The notes beneath the pieces are model-generated. The model was not told the origin of the DNA, searched no databases, and saw only the letters and a list, made by a program, of their open reading frames with translations. Position numbers and translations under genes: made by a program. Below, one piece after another: positions 52,638 through 61,108 of a DNA stretch of 64,000 nucleotides. Source of the stretch: Paracidovorax sp031843945 (GTDB lineage Bacteria; Pseudomonadota; Gammaproteobacteria; Burkholderiales; Burkholderiaceae_C); the NCBI RefSeq assembly GCF_031843945.1, contig NZ_JAVTJJ010000005.1, positions 161,765 to 225,764 on the forward strand. The letters run 5' to 3'. Position 1 is the stretch's first letter. Each line of letters begins with the position of its first letter.

Positions 52638-53144
52638 TCAGGCGCCGAGGGGCGGCTCCAGTGATCGCGCGTTGGCATACAGGCGCGCCAGATAGCTGCG
52701 CAGTTGCGTTTCCTCGTCGGCGCTGAAGCCTTGCAGCAGCGATCGCTGCAGGCCTTGCAGCACGGCAGGCAACTGCTGCGCGGCGGCGCGGCCTTCGTCG
52801 GTCAGTTCCAGGTTGACCACGCGGCGGTCTTCCACCGACCTTTCGCGGCGCACCAGGCCCTTGGCTTCCAGGCGGTCGAGCAGGCGTGTCATGCCGCCGG
52901 CGTCCAGCTGGCAGACGCGGGCGAGTGCGGCGACGGTGCCGGGCTGGTCGAGCAGCAAGCGCAAGAGCGGCTTCCACTGCGCATCAGTCAGGCCCAGCGG
53001 TTCGACCTGGCGGTCGATGTGGGAGCCCAGCAGCGTCACGATGCGGCGCATCTGGTAGCCCAGGTGCTGTTCCACAGGGTGCGGCACAGCGCCCTGTCGG
53101 TCCAGTTCGAGGGCTACGGAGTCGTCGGCGAAAGAAGCAGTCAT
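52638..53144 (-). CDS. MarR-family regulator of the efflux operon
   Basis: 168 residues. MarR fold: TDAQWKPLLRLLLDQPGTVAALARVCQLDAGGMTRLLDRLEAKGLVRRERSVEDRR in sequence of helix-turn-helix and wing, then LELTDEGRAAA. No cysteine in the first helix but one in the recognition region (RVCQLD). First gene of marR-OMF-emrA-emrB, 33 bases before the OMF start. A 22-base palindrome overlaps its leader, suggesting autorepression relieved by pump substrates. Confidence 0.93.
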   Translation of the reverse strand: MTASFADDSVALELDRQGAVPHPVEQHLGYQMRRIVTLLGSHIDRQVEPLGLTDAQWKPLLRLLLDQPGTVAALARVCQLDAGGMTRLLDRLEAKGLVRRERSVEDRRVVNLELTDEGRAAAQQLPAVLQGLQRSLLQGFSADEETQLRSYLARLYANARSLEPPLGA

Positions 53145-53153
53145 GGCCGCAAT

Positions 53154-53175
53154 ATTAATTGACTAGGCAATTAAT
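53154..53175. promoter_or_regulatory. Operator palindrome of the efflux MarR regulator
   Basis: ATTAATTG-N6-CAATTAAT, perfect 8-bp arms, ending 9 bases upstream of the marR ATG. The TTGACTAGGCAA core resembles MarR-family sites. Confidence 0.75.
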
Positions 53176-53271
53176 GTTTTGACAGCCTTTGTCATGTCTG
53201 ACTTCTGGGTGGGGTTATCCCTATGTATCCGGGCCAGGACCAGCCGGGCGGCGCCGTTGAGCGCCCGTCGG

Positions 53272-54570
53272 TCAGTGCTTGCCGGTGCGCACCAGGTAGC
53301 GCTTGCGCCAGAAGAGGGCGATCAGCGCGACGGCGGTGACGGTCATGGCGCCCATGGCCCACCAGAAGCCATCCTGCATGTGGATGAGCGGAATGAATTC
53401 GAAATTCATGCCGAAGATGCCGGCGATGAGGTTCAGCGGCAGGAACACGGCCGTCAGCGCGGTGAGGGTGCGCATGATGTCGTTGGTGCGGTTGCTTTGC
53501 ACGCTGAAGTGCATCTGCACGGCGGTTTCGGTACTCTGTTCGAGCCGGCGCACGTGGTGCACCACGCGCTCGATGTGTTCCAGCACGTCGCGGCTGCGCA
53601 CCTTCAGCAGGTCCAGCTCGCGCAGCGCGGGCACGGTGTCGGGCAGCGCCCAGGTCTCCAGCGTGTCCACCCAGTCCTGCACGGCGGCGCGCTGGTCTTC
53701 GCAGATCTCGTCGAGCTGGTGCAGCGTGAGCCGCGCGTCCAACAGCGCGTTCCAGTTGGCAAAGCGCGTGCGGGGCTTGAGCAGCTCGGCCTGCCAGTGG
53801 TCGAGCTGGCGCGAGAGTTCGCGGCGCAGGTCGAGGTAGTTGTCCACGATCAGGTTGACCACGCGCAGCATCAAATCGGCCGGGCTGGCGGGCAGGCGGC
53901 CGTTGACGACCGGGCCGTTGCGCAGCTCGCGCGCCACGGTCTCGGCCGGCGTGACGGCAGCGACGGCTGCGGCCGTGGTGTGCGCCATGGCAGGGTCGGG
54001 CGTGGCCGCCGATGCTGCGGCGTGCGATTGCAGGCCGGGTTGCGGTGGCGCCAGCAAGCGCGCGGCATAGGCGTCGCGCACGGTGCAGTCGACCGGGTGC
54101 ACGGTCAGCAGCACCTGGTCAAACACGGCGAAGCCGACGGGGCTGGTGTCGATGCGCCGCAGCACCGGCGGGCCGCCGCGCCGCAGTGTGGCTGCGTCGC
54201 TATCCGCACCCATGCCTGCGTTGGGCAGTACAGCCGTGTCGCACTGCGTGGCAGTCAGCCGGCGAAAGACCAGCAGGTCGTATTGCGAGGTGTAGTCGTA
54301 GTGCGATGGCAGCTGCGCGTTCAGCAGGTCGGACACATGCAGGTCCACCAACTGCAGCCCGGCCGTGGCCTGCAGCGCGGCTTGCAGCCTCGGCAGCTCG
54401 GCGCTGAAAGAGGGGCGCGTGCAGGAGATCCACACGAAGCCCTGCGCGGGCGGGGCCGAGGGCAGCTGGCTCAGCTCGCGCGCGCTGCCGGGCTGGATGT
54501 GGAAGACGCGGATCGCGCCGGAGGATTCTTCAGTCAAATCGGGCTCCAGCGCTTGATCATCAAGCGCCAA
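53272..54570 (-). CDS. CorA/ZntB-family divalent cation transporter
   Basis: 432 residues, longer than corA because of an Ala/Pro-rich insert (~residues 175-215). The C-terminal two-helix region has GMNFEFIPL with GMN at 387-389. Membership in CorA is secure, but the ion (Mg2+, Zn2+, Co2+) is not. No ATG exists in frame near the 5' end; the first usable codon is TTG at 54570, which lies inside a dispersed repeat copy, with another TTG at 54537. The first dozen residues (ALDDQALEPDL) would thus be repeat-encoded. Confidence 0.85.
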   Translation of the reverse strand: MALDDQALEPDLTEESSGAIRVFHIQPGSARELSQLPSAPPAQGFVWISCTRPSFSAELPRLQAALQATAGLQLVDLHVSDLLNAQLPSHYDYTSQYDLLVFRRLTATQCDTAVLPNAGMGADSDAATLRRGGPPVLRRIDTSPVGFAVFDQVLLTVHPVDCTVRDAYAARLLAPPQPGLQSHAAASAATPDPAMAHTTAAAVAAVTPAETVARELRNGPVVNGRLPASPADLMLRVVNLIVDNYLDLRRELSRQLDHWQAELLKPRTRFANWNALLDARLTLHQLDEICEDQRAAVQDWVDTLETWALPDTVPALRELDLLKVRSRDVLEHIERVVHHVRRLEQSTETAVQMHFSVQSNRTNDIMRTLTALTAVFLPLNLIAGIFGMNFEFIPLIHMQDGFWWAMGAMTVTAVALIALFWRKRYLVRTGKH

Positions 54571-54589
54571 TAGCTATTATTTTAATAGC
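54535..54589 (-). repeat. Two-stem dispersed repeat, copy 10 (covers a gene start)
   Basis: CGGGCTCCAGCGCTTGATCA, TCAAGCGCCAATAGCTATTA, TTTTAATAGC on the plus strand. The second stem GCGCTTGAT-ATCAAGCGC is perfect. Confidence 0.85.
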
Positions 54590-54622
54590 GTCGTGCTTGT
54601 TGAGTGCTTTTTTGCGCGCAGA

Positions 54623-55630
54623 TCAGGCCCGCAGCAGGCGGGCAGCGTCGCGGGCGAAATAGGTCAGGATGCCGTCGGCCCCGGCGCGCTTGAAGGCCAT
54701 CAGGCTTTCCATCATCACCGCGTCGTGGTCGAGCCAGCCGTTGGCGGCAGCGGCTTTCAGCATGGCGTATTCGCCGCTGACCTGGTAGGCGAAGGTGGGC
54801 ACGCGAAATTCGTCCTTCACGCGGCGCACCACGTCCAGGTAGGGCATGCCGGGTTTCACCATCACCATGTCGGCGCCTTCGGCGATGTCCAGCGCGACTT
54901 CGCGCAGGGCTTCGTCGCTGTTGCCCGGGTCCATCTGGTAGACGTTCTTGTCGGCTTTCCCCAGGGCGCCACGCGTGCCCACGGCGTCGCGGAACGGGCC
55001 GTAGAAGGCGCTGGCGTACTTGGCGCTGTAGGCCATGATGCGGGTGTGGACGTGGCCCTGCACTTCCAGCGCGTCGCGAATGGCGCCGATGCGCCCGTCC
55101 ATCATGTCGCTGGGCGCAACGATGTCCACGCCGGCCTCGGCATGCGTCAGCACCTGGCCGACCAAGATCTCCACCGTGTCGTCGTTGATGATGTAGCCGG
55201 TGGCATCCAGCAGGCCGTCCTGGCCGTGGCTGGTGTAGGGGTCGAGCGCCACGTCGGTCAGCACGCCCAGGTCGGGGAATTCCTTTTTCAACGCCCGAAT
55301 CACGCGCGGAATCAACCCGTCGGGGTTCAGCGCTTCCTTGCCGTCGGGGGTTTTCAGCGCGGCGTCGATGGACGGGAACAGCGCCAGCACGGGAATGCCG
55401 AGCTTGACGCAGTCTTCGGCCACGGGCAGCAGCAAATCGAGGCTCAGCCGGTCCACTCCGGGCATCGACGTCACGGGCTGGCGAAGGTTCGTACCTTCGT
55501 GCACGAACACCGGGTAGATGAAGTCGTGCGGCGTGAGCACGTTCTCGCGCACCAGGTTGCGGGTGAAGGCATCGCGGCGCAGTCGGCGCGGGCGGTGGGC
55601 GGGGAAGGGGGTGGGGCTGGACAGATGCAT
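54623..55630 (-). CDS. hemB: Delta-aminolevulinic acid dehydratase (porphobilinogen synthase)
   Basis: 335 residues, condenses two ALA molecules in haem synthesis. Schiff-base lysines are Lys204 (AYSAKYAS) and Lys259 (MVKPGMPY). The zinc-cysteine cluster of the animal/E. coli form is replaced by DVALDPYTSHGQDG, which indicates the Mg2+-dependent type. The ATG at 55630 (MHLSSPTPFPAHRPRR) is chosen over the frame to 55711. Divergent from hemJ. Confidence 0.96.
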   Translation of the reverse strand: MHLSSPTPFPAHRPRRLRRDAFTRNLVRENVLTPHDFIYPVFVHEGTNLRQPVTSMPGVDRLSLDLLLPVAEDCVKLGIPVLALFPSIDAALKTPDGKEALNPDGLIPRVIRALKKEFPDLGVLTDVALDPYTSHGQDGLLDATGYIINDDTVEILVGQVLTHAEAGVDIVAPSDMMDGRIGAIRDALEVQGHVHTRIMAYSAKYASAFYGPFRDAVGTRGALGKADKNVYQMDPGNSDEALREVALDIAEGADMVMVKPGMPYLDVVRRVKDEFRVPTFAYQVSGEYAMLKAAAANGWLDHDAVMMESLMAFKRAGADGILTYFARDAARLLRA

Positions 55631-55697
55631 GGCCGAAATTGTGCGCCACATTGACTCACCCGGCTGGCGCCGCATGCAGCGCCCGTACACTGCCCGC

Positions 55698-56126
55698 ATG
55701 CTCTGGGTCAAAGCCTTTCACATCGTATTCGTGGCCAGTTGGTTCGCCGGCCTTTTCTACCTTCCGCGCATCTTCGTGAACCTGGCCATAGTGCCGGCCG
55801 GTTCGCCCGCCGAGCGCGACCGGCTGCTGCTGATGGCGCGCAAGCTGCTGCGCTTTTCCACCCTGCTGGCCGTGCCCGCGCTGGGGCTGGGGCTTTGGCT
55901 CTATCTTGGTTATGGCATCGGCCGCGGCCCGGGCAACGGCTGGATGCACGCCAAGCTGGCCGTGGTGGTGCTGGCTGTGGGCTACCACCACGCCTGCGCG
56001 GTGCTGCTGCGCAAGCTGGCCGCGGGCACCAGCCAGCGCAGCCACCGCTGGTTTCGCTGGTTCAACGAGGTGCCGGTGCTGCTGCTGGTGGCTGCGGTGG
56101 TGCTGGTCGTCGTCAAGCCATTCTGA
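55698..56126 (+). CDS. hemJ: HemJ/CopD-like protoporphyrinogen oxidase candidate
   Basis: 142 residues with four membrane helices. WVKAFHIVFVASWFAGLFYLPRIFV at the N-terminus is the HemJ signature, including the conserved His, and HAKLAVVVLAVGYHH carries another conserved His/Lys pair. HemJ oxidises protoporphyrinogen IX in bacteria without HemG/HemY. It is adjacent to hemB and divergent, which supports a haem role. Some databases label such proteins CopD-family. Confidence 0.82.
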   Translation: MLWVKAFHIVFVASWFAGLFYLPRIFVNLAIVPAGSPAERDRLLLMARKLLRFSTLLAVPALGLGLWLYLGYGIGRGPGNGWMHAKLAVVVLAVGYHHACAVLLRKLAAGTSQRSHRWFRWFNEVPVLLLVAAVVLVVVKPF

Positions 56127-56159
56127 ATTTTTGATCGGCTTCACGACGGAACGCCCGCC

Positions 56160-57299
56160 GTGCACAAGACTTCTGCCTGGCCGCTGGCGCTGCTGTATGC
56201 AGCGCTGATCGTCTTTGCCAGCCTGTTCCCGTTCGAGGGCTGGCGTGAGCAGGGCATCTCGCCGTGGGTGTTCTTCTCCGCGAAGATGCCGCCGCCGTAT
56301 TGGACGTGGTTCGACGTCAACATCAACGTGGGCGGCTACGCGCCGCTGGGCTTTTTGCTGGCGCTGGCCTTGCTGCGCAGCGGCTGGTCGCGCGCGGCCA
56401 TCGTGCTGGCCACGCTGGCCGGCGCATTGCTGTCGCTGGCCATGGAGTTTTTTCAGATCTACCTGCCGCGCCGCGTGCCGTCCAACATGGACCTGGCGCT
56501 GAATACCGCGGGCGCGCTGCTGGGCGCGTTGGTGGCCGGCATGCTGGAGCGGCTGGGCGCCATCGACCGCTGGAGCCGGCTGCGCGCGCGCTGGTTCGTG
56601 GAGGACGCACGGGGGGCGCTGGTGCTGCTGGCGCTGTGGCCCATGGGGCTGCTGTTCCCGGCGGCCGTGCCTTTCGGGCTGGGGCAGATGTGGGAGCGGA
56701 TGGAACTGGCGCTGTCCGAATGGCTGGAAGACACGCCGTTCCTGGACTGGATGCCCGTGCGCACCGAGCCGCTGGAGGCGCTGTCGCCCGGGGCTGAACT
56801 GCTGGCGGTGCTGCTGGGCGTGCTCATTCCGTGCCTGCTGGGCTACTGCGTGATCCGGCACCTGGGCCGGCGCGCCGCCTTTGCGGTGGGCACCGTCGCC
56901 GTGGGCGTGGGGGCGACGGCACTGTCCGCTGCCATGAGCTGGGGGCCGACCCACGCCTGGGAATGGATCACGCTGCCCGCGCACGTGGGCCTGTGGGCGG
57001 GGCTGGCGGCCGCGCTGCTGCTCGTCGCCGTGCCGCGCCGGGCCTGCGCGGCCCTGCTGCTGCTGGCGCTGGCGCTGCACTTGAATCTGTTGAACCAGGC
57101 GCCCACCAGCGCCTACTTTGCCGAAACGCTGCAGGCCTGGGAGCAGGGCCGGTTCATCCGGTTCTTCGGGCTGGGGCAGTGGCTGGGCTGGCTGTGGCCC
57201 TACGCCGCGCTCATCTACGTGGTGCAGCGCGTGTCGCGCCGCGACCGTGAGGCCGGAGCACTGCCGCAGCCACAACCGCCGCAACAGGGTGCGTCCTAA
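56160..57299 (+). CDS. VanZ-family membrane protein
   Basis: 379 residues with about ten hydrophobic segments. The N-terminal VanZ domain (~1-125) shows ASLFPFEGW, VNVGGYAPLGFLLAL-type segments and LEFFQIYLPRRVPSNMDLALNTAGALLG. The C-terminal half is an extra set of helices. Begins at GTG 56160. VanZ proteins are associated with glycopeptide tolerance, but chromosomal homologs are mostly of unknown function. Lies 33 bases after hemJ. Confidence 0.82.
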   Translation: MHKTSAWPLALLYAALIVFASLFPFEGWREQGISPWVFFSAKMPPPYWTWFDVNINVGGYAPLGFLLALALLRSGWSRAAIVLATLAGALLSLAMEFFQIYLPRRVPSNMDLALNTAGALLGALVAGMLERLGAIDRWSRLRARWFVEDARGALVLLALWPMGLLFPAAVPFGLGQMWERMELALSEWLEDTPFLDWMPVRTEPLEALSPGAELLAVLLGVLIPCLLGYCVIRHLGRRAAFAVGTVAVGVGATALSAAMSWGPTHAWEWITLPAHVGLWAGLAAALLLVAVPRRACAALLLLALALHLNLLNQAPTSAYFAETLQAWEQGRFIRFFGLGQWLGWLWPYAALIYVVQRVSRRDREAGALPQPQPPQQGAS

Positions 57300-57308
57300 A
57301 ATGCCTCC

Positions 57309-57677
57309 ATGAGCGACACCCCCACCCCACAGGCTGACGCGCCCGGCACGCCCAGCTACTACGAGCGCCACATCTTCTTTTGCCTGAACGACCGCGGCAA
57401 GGGCGAAGAAAGCTGTGCGCAATATGGCGCGCAGGCCGCCTTCGACCGCTGCAAGTCGCTGGTGAAGTCCGCCAAGCTGTCCGGCCCCGGCAAGGTGCGC
57501 GTGAACAAGGCCGGCTGCCTGGACCGCTGCGCCGGCGGCCCCATCGCCGTGGTGTACCCCGAGGGCACCTGGTACACCTATGTGGACAACAGCGACATCG
57601 ACGAGATCGTCGAGTCGCACCTGAAGAACGGCCAGGTCGTCGAGCGCCTGCTGACGCCGCCGGACGTGGGCCGCTGA
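57309..57677 (+). CDS. Thioredoxin-like [2Fe-2S] ferredoxin
   Basis: 122 residues. Cluster cysteines are Cys25 and Cys36 (FFCLNDRG..ESCAQYG) and Cys70 and Cys74 (AGCLDRCAGGP), the C-x10-C...C-x3-C spacing of the Azotobacter FdI/NuoE-like fold. TWYTYVDNSDIDEIVESHL closes the fold. A small cytoplasmic electron carrier. The ATG is 9 bases after the VanZ stop. Confidence 0.9.
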   Translation: MSDTPTPQADAPGTPSYYERHIFFCLNDRGKGEESCAQYGAQAAFDRCKSLVKSAKLSGPGKVRVNKAGCLDRCAGGPIAVVYPEGTWYTYVDNSDIDEIVESHLKNGQVVERLLTPPDVGR

Positions 57678-57709
57678 CAACAACGCCGCTCCCATCCGAC
57701 AGTTTTTAA

Positions 57710-57766
57710 GTGTTTTAAGCCTCTAGCGCTTATCCATCAAGCGCTGGCAGCTATTAATTTGGTAGC
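57710..57766 (-). repeat. Two-stem dispersed repeat, copy 11
   Basis: GCCTCTAGCGCTTATCCATC, AAGCGCTGGCAGCTATTAAT, TTGGTAGC. It ends 7 bases before the hydrolase GTG, so it covers the expected ribosome-binding region. Confidence 0.85.
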
Positions 57767-57772
57767 AACGCT

Positions 57773-58420
57773 GTGAATGCCCAGACCGAACGCCTGACCC
57801 TGGACGGCCCCGCCGGCGCCATCGAGGCCGTGCGCGACGCCGCCGCCGTGCCCGAGGGCGGCACCGCGCGTGGCATCGCCGTCATCGCCCATCCGCACCC
57901 GCTCTTCGGCGGCACCATGGACAACAAGGTGGTGCAGACCCTGGCACGCGCCTTCGTCGCCAGCGGCTGGACGGCGGTGCGCTTCAACTTCCGCGGCGTG
58001 GGCGCCACGGCGGGCACGCACGACGAAGGCCGGGGCGAGCTGGACGACCTGCTGGCCGTGGTGCGCCAGGTGGCGCCGCAGGGTCCGCTGGCGCTGGCCG
58101 GCTTTTCGTTCGGCGCCTTCGTCACCAGCCATGCGCTGGAGCGCCTGTGGGCCGAGCGCCAGGGCGACATCCAGCGTGCCGTGCTGATCGGCACCGCCGC
58201 GAGCCGCTTCACCGTGGCGCCAGTGCCGGCCGATGCGCACCAGCGCACGCTGGTCGTGCACGGCGAGGCAGACGACACCGTGCCGCTGGCCGCGGTGATG
58301 GACTGGGCGCGCCCGCAGATACTGCCCGTTACCGTCGTGCCCGGAGGCGGCCATTTCTTTCACGGACAATTGCCGCTGCTGAAAAACCTGGTGACCCGCC
58401 ACCTGCAGGCTGACCTGTAG
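57773..58420 (+). CDS. Alpha/beta hydrolase (dienelactone-hydrolase-like)
   Basis: 215 residues. GIAVIAHPHPLFGGTMDNKVVQTLARAF at the start, oxyanion/nucleophile GFSFGAFV (Ser in G-F-S-F-G), Asp in GEADDTVPL and His in GGGHFFHGQL complete the triad. Typical small cytoplasmic esterase-like protein of unknown substrate. GTG start at 57773. The Shine-Dalgarno region is occupied by repeat copy 11. Confidence 0.87.
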   Translation: MNAQTERLTLDGPAGAIEAVRDAAAVPEGGTARGIAVIAHPHPLFGGTMDNKVVQTLARAFVASGWTAVRFNFRGVGATAGTHDEGRGELDDLLAVVRQVAPQGPLALAGFSFGAFVTSHALERLWAERQGDIQRAVLIGTAASRFTVAPVPADAHQRTLVVHGEADDTVPLAAVMDWARPQILPVTVVPGGGHFFHGQLPLLKNLVTRHLQADL

Positions 58421-58526
58421 AGCTGCGCATTCGCGCGGCTGCGGCGCCTGCGCCGGCCTGGCGATTCGCCGCCTCTTTCTGTCCTTTCTTCTTCACTCTT
58501 TTTTTTCCGAACAAGTGCCTGTGTCC

Positions 58527-59696
58527 ATGAAGTCTTTTCTGCCCTCGCTGCGAACCCTTGTCTGCGCCGCACTGATCGCGCCTGCCGCCCTGTGGGCCCA
58601 GGTGCAGGCGCCCCAGCCGCCCGAGATCGCCGCACGCAACTACCTGCTGCTGGACGTAACGGCCGGCCAGGTGCTGGCCGCCAAGGACATCGACGCGCCG
58701 GTCGAGCAGGCCTCGCTTACCAAGCTGATGACCGGCTACCTGGTGTTCGACGCGCTGCGCGCCAAGAAGATCACGCTGGAGCAGAAGCTGCCGGTGAGCG
58801 TGCGCGCCTGGAAGATGCCCGGCTCGCGCATGTTCATCGACCCCAAGATGCAGGTGCCGGTAGAAGACCTCATCAAGGGCATGATCGTGCAGTCGGGCAA
58901 CGATGCCACCATGGCGCTGGCCGAGGGCGTGGGCGGCACGGCCGAGAACTTCGTCAAGCTGATGAACGACCAGGCGCAGGCGCTGGGCATGAAGGGCACG
59001 GCGTACAAAAACCCCGAAGGTCTGACCGAGCCCGGCCACACCACCACCGCGCGTGACCTGGGCGTGCTGGCCAGCCGGCTGATCAAGGACTTTCCGGAGT
59101 ACATGCACTACTACTCCACCAAGCAATACGCCTATCCGGGCACGCCGGTGTCCAACGGCACCAACCGCAACTCGCTGCTGTTTCGCGACCCCACGGTGGA
59201 CGGCCTGAAGACCGGCCACACGGCAGCGGCCGGCTACTGCCTGGTGTCCACGTCCAAGCGGGACTTTCCCAACGTCGGCCAGCGCCGCCTGATCTCCATC
59301 GTGCTGGGCGCCGCCAGCGAAAACGCCCGCGCCAACGAAAGCCAGAAGCTGCTGAACTGGGGCTACACCGCCTTCGACGCGGTCAAGCTGTTCGATGCCG
59401 GCCAGCCCGCCGCCACGCCCGCCGTCTGGAAGGGCACGCAGAACACGCTGAAGATCGGCCGCCCCGACGCCATCGTCGTCACCGTGCCGTCCGGCAGCGC
59501 CGGCAAGGTCACCACCCAGATCGTGCGGCAAGACCCGCTGGTCGCGCCCTTCACCAAGGGCCAGGCTGTGGGCACGCTCAAGGTGTCGCTGGGCGACCAG
59601 GCTATCGCCGAGGTGCCGCTGGTGGCGCTGGAAGCCGTGGAGCAGGCCGGCATCTTTGGCCGCGCATGGGACGCGATCCGTCTCTGGATCAAATAG
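58527..59696 (+). CDS. D-alanyl-D-alanine carboxypeptidase (PBP5/6 type)
   Basis: 389 residues. A signal peptide ends near ALWAQV. S63-L-T-K66 (QASLTKLMTGY), SGNDATMAL (SxN) and DGLKTGHTAAAG (KTG) form the active site; the C-terminal PBP5-C domain and amphipathic end (RAWDAIRLWIK) tether it to the periplasmic face. Removes the terminal D-Ala of stem peptides. A GTG at 58515 would add four residues. Stands between the hydrolase and the str operon. Confidence 0.95.
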   Translation: MKSFLPSLRTLVCAALIAPAALWAQVQAPQPPEIAARNYLLLDVTAGQVLAAKDIDAPVEQASLTKLMTGYLVFDALRAKKITLEQKLPVSVRAWKMPGSRMFIDPKMQVPVEDLIKGMIVQSGNDATMALAEGVGGTAENFVKLMNDQAQALGMKGTAYKNPEGLTEPGHTTTARDLGVLASRLIKDFPEYMHYYSTKQYAYPGTPVSNGTNRNSLLFRDPTVDGLKTGHTAAAGYCLVSTSKRDFPNVGQRRLISIVLGAASENARANESQKLLNWGYTAFDAVKLFDAGQPAATPAVWKGTQNTLKIGRPDAIVVTVPSGSAGKVTTQIVRQDPLVAPFTKGQAVGTLKVSLGDQAIAEVPLVALEAVEQAGIFGRAWDAIRLWIK

Positions 59697-60000
59697 CAGG
59701 TACATCTCCCCGAGGCGCTACCGCGCCTTCACCCCTTCTCTCGAATGACCATGTGATTCGGGAAGGGGACACCGCCAGCGCGGCGCCCTTGCGTTGCGGT
59801 CCTGAAATTGGCGACGCGCTGCCACAGCGGTGCCGCCTCTTGTGCCAAGGGGTTCAGTAGAGAAGTCGCATTGCTTGCCCGCTTTGGGGCTTGCTGCTAC
59901 ATTAGAAGGCTTTTCGGAATTTCCGAAGGGATTCACGTTTTCGTGTTCACGAAGCTGTCACCGGCTTACACGAAGAATTTCACGTTTAGGGACGTATTCA
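59697..60000 (+). other. 304-base region upstream of the str operon
   Basis: No gene seen. It contains the probable rpsL promoter (59875-59903). A palindrome TTCGGAA-T-TTCCGAA lies near 59913-59927 and a stretch GTGTTCACGAAG..TTACACGAAG near 59943-59975 may pair. The first 150 bases (59700-59850) show nothing I can name. Confidence 0.55.
59875..59903 (+). promoter_or_regulatory. Probable str operon promoter
   Basis: TTGCCC, 17 bases, TACATT. Each box is 4 of 6 to consensus. It predicts an untranslated leader of ~90 bases before rpsL. Confidence 0.55.
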
Positions 60001-60378
60001 ATGCCAACCATCAATCAATTGGTCCGTCAGGGGCGCGAGGTCGAAAAGACCAAGTCCAAGAGCCCCGCGATGGAAAACTCTCCACAGCGCCGCGGCGTGT
60101 GCACCCGTGTGTACACCACGACGCCAAAGAAGCCTAACTCCGCTCTGCGGAAGGTCGCCAAGGTGCGCCTGACCAACGGCTTCGAAGTCATCTCCTACAT
60201 CGGCGGCGAAGGCCACAACCTGCAGGAACACAGCGTCGTGCTGGTTCGCGGCGGCCGTGTGAAGGATTTGCCAGGTGTGCGTTACCACATCGTGCGTGGC
60301 TCGCTCGACTTGCAAGGCGTGAAAGACCGCAAGCAGTCGCGCTCCAAGTACGGTGCCAAGAAGCCCAAGGCCAAGTAA
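60001..60378 (+). CDS. rpsL: 30S ribosomal protein S12
   Basis: 125 residues, decoding-site protein. MPTINQLVRQGR and TTTPKKPNSALRKVAKVRL are standard. Lys43 and Lys88 (GGRVKDLPG) carry the wild-type residues at positions where streptomycin-resistance changes are known. Head of rpsL-rpsG-fusA-tuf. Confidence 0.98.
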   Translation: MPTINQLVRQGREVEKTKSKSPAMENSPQRRGVCTRVYTTTPKKPNSALRKVAKVRLTNGFEVISYIGGEGHNLQEHSVVLVRGGRVKDLPGVRYHIVRGSLDLQGVKDRKQSRSKYGAKKPKAK

Positions 60379-60548
60379 GCCCTGCGCTTTTCGCAAAGAA
60401 TTTTCGGTGCTGTCTCCCGCGTGGCGCGGTGGTGCAGCGTAGTGGCCCCAAACGCAAGTGTTTTGCGCGGGTCGAGTAAGTGGGAGTCCTTCATTGGCTC
60501 TCGCGGTGTCTGAAAAGACGCCAACTGAAGCAAAGATAGAGGTGAAAA

Positions 60549-61022
60549 ATGCCACGTCGTCGCGAAGTCCCCAAACGTGAAATCCTGCCGGATCCCAAGT
60601 TCGGCAATGTCGAGCTGTCCAAATTCATGAACGTGATCATGGAAGGCGGCAAGAAGGCTGTTGCAGAGCGCATCATTTACGGTGCCCTGGAGCTGATCGA
60701 GAAGAAGCATCCTGACAAGGACCCGCTGGAAGCTTTCACCGTTGCCATCAACAACGTGAAGCCCATGGTGGAAGTGAAGTCCCGCCGCGTTGGCGGTGCC
60801 AACTACCAGGTTCCTGTCGAAGTGCGCCCTGTGCGTCGTCTGGCGCTGTCGATGCGCTGGATCAAGGAAGCCGCCCGCAAGCGTGGCGAAAAGTCCATGG
60901 CCCAACGTCTGGCCAATGAGCTGCTGGAAGCCACGGAAGGCCGTGGCGGTGCGATGAAGCGCCGTGACGAAGTGCACCGCATGGCAGAAGCCAACAAGGC
61001 TTTCAGCCACTTCCGCTTCTAA
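60549..61022 (+). CDS. rpsG: 30S ribosomal protein S7
   Basis: 157 residues, nucleates assembly of the 30S head. MPRRREVPKREILPDPKFGN and VEVRPVRRLALSMRWI are conserved. It is separated from rpsL by 170 bases; in E. coli the shorter gap holds an S7 autoregulatory site. Confidence 0.98.
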   Translation: MPRRREVPKREILPDPKFGNVELSKFMNVIMEGGKKAVAERIIYGALELIEKKHPDKDPLEAFTVAINNVKPMVEVKSRRVGGANYQVPVEVRPVRRLALSMRWIKEAARKRGEKSMAQRLANELLEATEGRGGAMKRRDEVHRMAEANKAFSHFRF

Positions 61023-61108
61023 GCTTCGTCCCCATATCTCGAAGGCCGGGAGCCCGATCCGCCAGTTTTGGCGGGCGGGCTCTTAGCCGTTAAAACGAAA
61101 GAAACATC

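Noticed and set aside
55656..57695. 679-codon minus-strand frame opposite hemJ and the VanZ gene
   Set aside because: Low-complexity Gln/His/Arg sequence without a credible start or signal.
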